DNA from: Agromyces flavus
GTDB taxonomy: Bacteria; Actinomycetota; Actinomycetes; Actinomycetales; Microbacteriaceae
DNA: 64,000 bases
NCBI RefSeq assembly: GCF_900104685.1
Contig: NZ_LT629755.1
Span: forward strand, 3,162,001-3,226,000
Direction: 5' to 3'
Shown: positions 59,577-64,000 of the stretch, one piece after another
Layout: each line of letters opens with the position of its first letter
How positions within the stretch are numbered: the first letter of the stretch is position 1
Position numbers and translations under genes: made by a program
The notes under the pieces: model-generated
The model's input: the letters and a program-made list of their open reading frames with translations, nothing else
What the model was told of the DNA's origin: nothing
Database searches by the model: none

Positions 59577-60140
59577 TCAGCTCGCGGGACGCACCCAGCC
59601 CGCGTACGCAGGCACGCTGACGAAGGTGATCGTGCCGTCGGCGAGGATGACGATGGGCGTGATGCCGTTCCCGGCATCCGGCTGACCGGTGTACGCGCCG
59701 GCGACGGGGTCGTCGGTCGGCGTGTATCCACCGTCGGCGAGCGCCGCGGTCCACGCGGCGTCGTCGCCACCGGTCGCGACCTGCGCCACGGCCAGCACGA
59801 GGTCGGTCTGCGGCTTGCCCCACGAGCAGGTGAGCCCGCCTTCGTCGGCGATCCGGACCTCGACGGGGTCGAACGGCGTGAACGGCATCGGCACCAGGCC
59901 GTCGGCCTCGAGCTTGGTGTACGCCTCCGGCGTCAGGACGGTGTCGCACGTGGCGCCGACGGCGGGTGCCTCGCTCGGCGACGCCTCCGGCGTCTCGGAG
60001 GTCGAGGCGGCGGGCGATGGACTCGGCTCAGCGGTATCGGATGGCGCGGGTACGCCGGCCGTGCATCCGGCGACACCGAGGGCGAACAGGACGAGGAGCG
60101 GGGTCGCCGCGGCAGCGCGGCGCGAGTGTGGACGGGTCAT
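59577..60140 (-). CDS. Small putative lipoprotein
   Basis: A 187-residue lipoprotein. The signal ends in the lipobox VAGC (about residues 23-26). A 35-residue linker rich in Ser, Pro, Ala and Glu follows, then a compact domain with two cysteines in GATCDTVL and LTCSWGKP, and [19 protein letters not shown] do not recognise the domain. The paired cysteines may form one disulfide. Start ATG 60140, with no strong ribosome site. Surface-exposed; partner unknown. Confidence 0.72.
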   Translation of the reverse strand: MTRPHSRRAAAATPLLVLFALGVAGCTAGVPAPSDTAEPSPSPAASTSETPEASPSEAPAVGATCDTVLTPEAYTKLEADGLVPMPFTPFDPVEVRIADEGGLTCSWGKPQTDLVLAVAQVATGGDDAAWTAALADGGYTPTDDPVAGAYTGQPDAGNGITPIVILADGTITFVSVPAYAGWVRPAS

Positions 60141-60178
60141 GGGCCGACGTTAGCGGTCCGAGCGCACCGAAGGGGCGA

Positions 60179-60237
60179 TCGAGATGCCGGTTCCGCCGGC
60201 TGGGATGCACGTCGATCCGGCGCAACCGGCAACTCGA
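60179..60237. repeat. GCC-rich palindromic element, copy C
   Basis: Arms TCGAGATGCCGGTTCCGCCGG and its near-complement ending in AACTCGA. It begins 38 bases upstream of the lipoprotein ATG and ends 2 bases before the next gene's stop codon, so it may stop that transcript. Confidence 0.75.
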
Positions 60238-60239
60238 TG

Positions 60240-61139
60240 TCACGGCGAGCGGATGCCGCGCCAGCCGCGACTCCGCAGCGCCAACTCGAGCTGGTCGAGC
60301 GCCCGCTCGAGGGGGAGCCGTCGGCCGACCCTGATCACGATCCATCCGGCAGCGGCGAGGTCGTTCAGCCGCTCGACGTCGCGGTGGAACTGGGCATCGT
60401 CGCCTCGGTGCTGCTCGCCGTCGTACTCGAGGAGTACGCGGTAGGCGCGGAACACGAGGTCGCCGTGCGTCGAGCGACTCCCTGCGAGTCCGATGCGCGT
60501 GTTGAGCTCCGGTTCGGGAAAGCCGGCTCGCAGCACCCGCAATCGAAGGCGGGTCTCGCGCCGAGAAGCGGATCCGGCCCTCAGGTCGAGTCGCGCCGCG
60601 CGAAGGCGCACCGCGCCGCGTCGCGAGCCGAACCGCTCGATCGCGGCGTCGATCTCGTCGAGTGTTCCGATCGGCCTGGGCCAGCCCACGATCCGATCAC
60701 CGGCCGCCACGAGGTCGTCGTGAGAGAGGATCGTCGCCAGCTGGCACCACGCGTCGGCGGCCGTCACGACGGGCAGTCCGCGGCGGCGGACGACAGGGAC
60801 GTCGTGGCCGAGTCGATGACCGGCCACACCTTTCGCGCGCGGTTGCCGTAGCGGGGCCGGCGCCGAGACGTGGAGGGGCAGCAGCTCTTGGTCGGGAAGC
60901 GGCAGCCCCCAGAGATGCGCAGCGGTCGCATGACTGAAGGCATGTCGGCGCGGCATCCGCTGGGCGTACGCCCGGCACAGGTCGATGAGGCTCGTGGCGC
61001 CCGCGGGCGCTCGTACTCCGCGGAACGGCGCCATGAGATCCCGCGCTCCGAGTCGTCCGCGCGTGACCCCGAGTTTCAGGGCTCGGGCCGTGCGGAACGC
61101 CCGTCCGGCGAGTGAGGGCGGAAGGGGTTTCGCGAGCAT
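60240..61139 (-). CDS. AbiEi/DUF559-like protein
   Basis: A 299-residue protein common in actinobacteria. The N-terminal half (LDLCRAYAQRMPRRHAFSHATAAHLWGLPLP) resembles the AbiEi-type DNA-binding antitoxin region. The C-terminal half is a restriction-endonuclease-like fold of the DUF559 type, with VLLEYDGEQHRGDDAQFHRD (E-x-D/E and a histidine) and WIVIRVGRR. No toxin partner is next to it, so it may be a solitary nuclease-like protein. The start at ATG 61139 has AGGA 8 bases upstream; ATG 61148 is an alternative. Function unproved. Confidence 0.65.
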   Translation of the reverse strand: MLAKPLPPSLAGRAFRTARALKLGVTRGRLGARDLMAPFRGVRAPAGATSLIDLCRAYAQRMPRRHAFSHATAAHLWGLPLPDQELLPLHVSAPAPLRQPRAKGVAGHRLGHDVPVVRRRGLPVVTAADAWCQLATILSHDDLVAAGDRIVGWPRPIGTLDEIDAAIERFGSRRGAVRLRAARLDLRAGSASRRETRLRLRVLRAGFPEPELNTRIGLAGSRSTHGDLVFRAYRVLLEYDGEQHRGDDAQFHRDVERLNDLAAAGWIVIRVGRRLPLERALDQLELALRSRGWRGIRSP

Positions 61140-61256
61140 GTGCGGCATCCTGCGCCGCCGTCGCCCCCGATTCGCGCCATTCGCCCTCGGAGCTGGGTAC
61201 TCGCCCGGCCCGGCTACCTGGGGAGGACGACTCGCTCCACGCTCATTCCGCGCGGC

Positions 61257-61312
61257 CGAGTTGCCCCTTGTGCCGAGTCCTTCCGCTGCGGACCCGGCGA
61301 AAGTGGCATCCG
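61257..61312. repeat. GCC-rich palindromic element, copy D
   Basis: Arms CGAGTTGCCCCTTGTGCC and GGCGAAAGTGGCATCCG, about 75 percent paired, spacer near 8 bases. Confidence 0.65.
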
Positions 61313-61352
61313 GCGTCGGAGACGGACAGCTCGGGCGCGAGAGGCCCGCTTT

Positions 61353-61409
61353 CGAGGTGCCAGTTGCGCCGGGTGGGCGGAGCGCGCACCCGGCCGAAGT
61401 GGCAACTCG
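61353..61409. repeat. GCC-rich palindromic element, copy E
   Basis: Arms CGAGGTGCCAGTTGCGCCGG and the near-complement ending GAAGTGGCAACTCG. It lies 40 bases after copy D, so the two make a tandem pair upstream of dnaK. Confidence 0.7.
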
Positions 61410-61509
61410 CGCTCGAGATGGCCGGGAAGCTGGTGCCAGGGCTGGGAAAAGGAGGGCGAGGTCGGGGGAAGGGGAGTCGAGGGCAGGGAATGCTGGAAGC
61501 TCGCCGTGA

Positions 61510-61530
61510 GTTGAGTCGAGTAGGCTCAAG
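61510..61530. promoter_or_regulatory. HAIR-type HspR site, distal copy
   Basis: GTTGAGT, seven bases, GCTCAAG. One base in each half differs from the published CTTGAGT-N7-ACTCAAG consensus of the HspR repressor. It lies 15 bases before the TTGACA hexamer. Confidence 0.65.
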
Positions 61531-61573
61531 TTTGGCCCTCTCGACTTGACACCCGTCGAGCCGGATTGGGACA

Positions 61574-61594
61574 CTTGAGCGGTCGGGACTCAAG
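61574..61594. promoter_or_regulatory. HAIR-type HspR site, proximal copy
   Basis: CTTGAGC, seven bases, ACTCAAG, with only one base off the consensus. It overlaps the likely -10 and transcript start of dnaK, the right place for heat-shock repression. The HspR gene itself usually ends this operon and would lie beyond the window. Confidence 0.85.
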
Positions 61595-61689
61595 TCTCGA
61601 CGAGCAGACTTCGGCCGCGGGCGGGCACCGCCGGGCCGATCGCCGTGGGGCGACATCCCAGACCCCTCGGCAGAAGGAGAGAGACACAC

Positions 61690-63567
61690 ATGTCACGTGC
61701 AGTCGGTATCGACCTCGGCACCACCAACTCGGTCGTCAGCGTGCTCGAGGGCGGCGAGCCCGTCGTCATCGCGAACGCCGAGGGCTTCCGCACCACCCCG
61801 TCGGTGGTCGCATTCACCAAGGACGGCGAGGTGCTCGTCGGCGAGACCGCCAAGCGCCAGGCCGTGACCAACGTCGACCGGACCATCTCGTCGGTCAAGC
61901 GCCACATGGGCACCGACTGGAAGAAGGAGATCGACGGCAAGCAGTACACGCCGCAGGAGATCTCGGCGCGCATCCTGCAGAAGCTCAAGCGCGACGCCGA
62001 GCAGTACCTCGGCGACACGGTGACCGACGCGGTCATCACGGTGCCGGCGTACTTCAACGACGCCGAGCGCCAGGCCACCAAGGAGGCCGGCGAGGTCGCG
62101 GGCCTCAACGTGCTGCGCATCATCAACGAGCCCACCGCCGCGGCCCTCGCGTACGGCCTCGACAAGGGCAAGGAGGACGAGCTCATCCTCGTCTTCGACC
62201 TCGGTGGCGGCACGTTCGACGTGTCCCTCCTCGAGGTGGGCAAGGACGACGACTTCTCGACCATCCAGGTGCGGGCCACCGCTGGTGACAACCGCCTCGG
62301 CGGCGACGACTGGGACCAGCGCATCGTCGACCACCTCATCAAGCGCTTCAAGGACTCGACGGGCGTCGACGTCTCGAAGGACAAGATCGCGCTGCAGCGC
62401 CTCAAGGAGGCGGCCGAGCAGGCCAAGAAGGAGCTGAGCTCGAGCATGAGCACCAGCATCCAGCTGCCCTACCTCTCGCTCACCGAGAACGGCCCGGCCA
62501 ACCTCGACGAGACGCTCACGCGCGCCCAGTTCGAGAACATGACGAGCGACCTGCTCGACCGCACCAAGAAGCCGTTCGAGGACGTGATCCGCGAGGCCGG
62601 CATCAAGCTGTCGGATGTCGCGCACGTCGTGCTGGTCGGCGGCTCGACCCGCATGCCCGCCGTCTCCGACCTCGTGAAGCAGGAGACGGGTCAGGAGCCC
62701 AACAAGGGCGTGAACCCCGACGAGGTCGTCGCCGTGGGCGCCGCCCTGCAGGCGGGCGTCCTCAAGGGCGAGCGCAAGGACGTGCTGCTCATCGACGTCA
62801 CCCCCCTCAGCCTCGGCATCGAGACCAAGGGTGGCATCATGACCAAGCTCATCGAACGAAACACGGCCATCCCGACCAAGCGCAGCGAGACCTTCACGAC
62901 CGCCGACGACAACCAGCCGTCGGTCGCGATCCAGGTCTTCCAGGGCGAGCGGGAGTTCACGCGCGACAACAAGCCGCTCGGCACGTTCGAGCTGACGGGC
63001 ATCGCCCCGGCGCCCCGCGGCATCCCGCAGATCGAGGTCACCTTCGACATCGATGCGAACGGCATCGTCCACGTGTCGGCGCGCGACAAGGGCACCGGCA
63101 AGGAGCAGTCGATGACGATCACCGGCGGCTCGTCGCTGCCCAAGGACGACATCGAGCGGATGGTTCGGGACGCCGAGGAGCACGCGGCCGAGGACAAGAA
63201 GCGCCGCGAGTCGGCCGAGACCCGCAACCAGGCCGAGCAGCTCGTCTACTCGATCGAGAAGCTGATCAAGGAGAACGACGAGAAGCTCCCCGCCGACGTC
63301 AAGTCCGACGTCCAGGGCGACGTCGACGCGCTGAAGACGGCGCTCGCCGGTGACGACGACGACGCCGTGAAGTCGGCGTTCGACAAGCTCAACCAGTCGC
63401 AGGGCAAGCTCGGCGAGGCGATCTACGCGCAGGGCCAGCAGGCGGATGCCACGGCCGGCGCCAACCCCGGCGAGGACGCGAACGCCTCGGGTGCCGAGGG
63501 CTCCTCGTCCTCCGATGAGGACGTGGTCGACGCCGAGGTCATCGACGACGAGGACGAGAAGAAGTAA
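61690..63567 (+). CDS. dnaK: Hsp70 chaperone DnaK
   Basis: A 625-residue chaperone that folds proteins in cycles of ATP hydrolysis with GrpE and Dna[20 protein letters not shown] opens the nucleotide domain, [20 protein letters not shown] and [20 protein letters not shown] are the other signatures, and [25 protein letters not shown] is in the peptide-binding part. The lid ends in an acidic tail, VIDDEDEKK. The AGAAGGAGAG site before ATG 61690 is among the strongest in the window, while the in-frame ORF from 61645 is not the start. Control is by the HspR sites upstream. Confidence 0.98.
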   Translation: MSRAVGIDLGTTNSVVSVLEGGEPVVIANAEGFRTTPSVVAFTKDGEVLVGETAKRQAVTNVDRTISSVKRHMGTDWKKEIDGKQYTPQEISARILQKLKRDAEQYLGDTVTDAVITVPAYFNDAERQATKEAGEVAGLNVLRIINEPTAAALAYGLDKGKEDELILVFDLGGGTFDVSLLEVGKDDDFSTIQVRATAGDNRLGGDDWDQRIVDHLIKRFKDSTGVDVSKDKIALQRLKEAAEQAKKELSSSMSTSIQLPYLSLTENGPANLDETLTRAQFENMTSDLLDRTKKPFEDVIREAGIKLSDVAHVVLVGGSTRMPAVSDLVKQETGQEPNKGVNPDEVVAVGAALQAGVLKGERKDVLLIDVTPLSLGIETKGGIMTKLIERNTAIPTKRSETFTTADDNQPSVAIQVFQGEREFTRDNKPLGTFELTGIAPAPRGIPQIEVTFDIDANGIVHVSARDKGTGKEQSMTITGGSSLPKDDIERMVRDAEEHAAEDKKRRESAETRNQAEQLVYSIEKLIKENDEKLPADVKSDVQGDVDALKTALAGDDDDAVKSAFDKLNQSQGKLGEAIYAQGQQADATAGANPGEDANASGAEGSSSSDEDVVDAEVIDDEDEKK

Positions 63568-63569
63568 CC

Positions 63570-64000
63570 ATGTCGGATGAGAGCCAGAACCACGAGGAGC
63601 CGGTGATCCGCGACAAGCGGCGCATCGACCCCGAGACCGGCGAGGTTCGGAAGCCGACCGAGGGGGCGGGTGAGCAGCCCGCCTCCGAGGCGGCGCCCGA
63701 GGCGACGGATGCCGCGGCATCCCCCTCGCCCGAGGGCGCACTCGGCGACGAGAAGGAGCTGACGGTCGACGACATCCTCAACGCGGCGCAGGCCGAGGTC
63801 GAGGACCCCACGGCCGAGCACCTCGCCGACCTCAAGCGGGTCACGGCCGAGTACGCGAACTACCGCAAGCGCACCGAGGCGAACCGCGAGGTCGAGCGCG
63901 AGCGCGCGATCGGCGCGGCCGTCTCCGTGCTCCTCCCGGTGCTCGACGACCTCGACCGTGCCGAGAAGCACGGCGACCTCGAGGGCGACACCCCGTTCGC
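63570..64000 (+). CDS. grpE: Nucleotide exchange factor GrpE (cut by window end)
   Basis: The first 143 codons of the DnaK exchange factor. It begins MSDESQNHEEPVIRDKRRID, continues with an acidic, Ala/Glu-rich disordered stretch, and then has the GrpE helical signature DLKRVTAEYANYRKRTEANREVERE and SVLLPVLDDLDRAEKHGDLEGDTPF. It starts 2 bases after the dnaK stop, with no separate promoter. The C-terminal beta domain lies outside the window. Confidence 0.96.
   Translation, partial: MSDESQNHEEPVIRDKRRIDPETGEVRKPTEGAGEQPASEAAPEATDAAASPSPEGALGDEKELTVDDILNAAQAEVEDPTAEHLADLKRVTAEYANYRKRTEANREVERERAIGAAVSVLLPVLDDLDRAEKHGDLEGDTPF

Larger units (their letters stand above)
61140..61689. other. Intergenic region before dnaK
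   Basis: The longest gene-free stretch in the window, 550 bases. I see no plausible coding frame, tRNA or rRNA. It holds two palindromic elements (61257 and 61353), two HspR-type inverted repeats (61510 and 61574), and a TTGACA hexamer (61546-61551) that is the likely -35 of dnaK, with GACACT (61570-61575, 18-base spacer) a poor -10 that overlaps the second HspR site. The rest, 61140-61256 and 61410-61509, shows nothing. Confidence 0.6.

Noticed and set aside
60240..61139. AbiE toxin-antitoxin pair
   Set aside because: Only the AbiEi-like protein is present and no AbiEii nucleotidyltransferase toxin lies next to it.
61140..61689. A small gene or RNA gene in the dnaK upstream gap
   Set aside because: Only shadow-like frames with Arg/Ser-rich translation, and the inverted repeats there are explained by repeat family and HspR sites.

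Overview
This 64-kb window is high-GC, densely packed bacterial DNA from an actinobacterium, most likely a member of the Microbacteriaceae (Agromyces/Microbacterium-like). The evidence is the protein content, frequent GTG starts, four-base start/stop overlaps, candidate leaderless promoters (a TANNNT box about 6 bases before the start codon), an actinobacterial-type dnaK control region with HspR-type inverted repeats, and a ferredoxin-dependent sulfite reductase operon. The genus is inference. I saw no rRNA, tRNA, CRISPR array, transposase, integrase or prophage gene.

Region 1 (1-9.7 kb) is the most unusual part. It mixes capsule-polymer genes (a Wzz/BY-kinase and a Wzy-like polymerase) with genes otherwise typical of peptide modification: a signal peptidase I, an HprK-like kinase ending in a PqqD-like domain, a free PqqD-like protein translationally coupled to the polymerase, an NTP_transf_5 nucleotidyltransferase, a MauE/thioredoxin fusion, an ABC exporter, and a small exported protein with a Tat-like signal and eight cysteines. 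I propose this is a linked system for making, modifying and exporting a cell-surface peptide or protein together with an exopolysaccharide.

Region 2 (9.7-25.1 kb) is a glycosyltransferase block: ten single-enzyme genes, one 1066-residue gene with three glycosyltransferase domains (GT4-GT2-GT4), and a Wzb-like low-molecular-weight tyrosine phosphatase that could oppose the BY-kinase. No initiating sugar-1-phosphate transferase and no Wzx flippase are in the window, so the locus probably continues to the left.

Region 3 (25.2-27.2 kb) is a small divergent module, an alpha/beta hydrolase and a TetR regulator. Two near-identical operators lie between them and a related palindromic element lies on each side. 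Region 4 (27.2-38.6 kb) is a tightly overlapping sulfur-assimilation operon, cysI-cysH-cysD-cysN, ABC transporter, cobA, fpr, with a sirohydrochlorin chelatase upstream. Region 5 (38.6-47.7 kb) has a substrate-binding/vWA membrane protein, a small membrane protein, a Cache-type sensor protein, a GntR regulator and a Pot-type polyamine-like ABC transporter followed by a nucleoside deaminase.

Region 6 (47.8-61.1 kb) has two divergent MarR-like regulators with His-rich tails, a secreted nuclease, an Atg22-like MFS protein, YceI, an EEP-family phosphatase, a RIO-type kinase, a DHA2 exporter, rlmN, a lipoprotein and an AbiEi-like protein. Region 7 (61.1-64 kb) is the dnaK-grpE heat-shock operon, cut by the window end. 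Two families of short palindromic repeats are scattered through the right two thirds. One of them has five copies, and a copy of each type lies inside the 5' coding region of a sulfur-operon gene.
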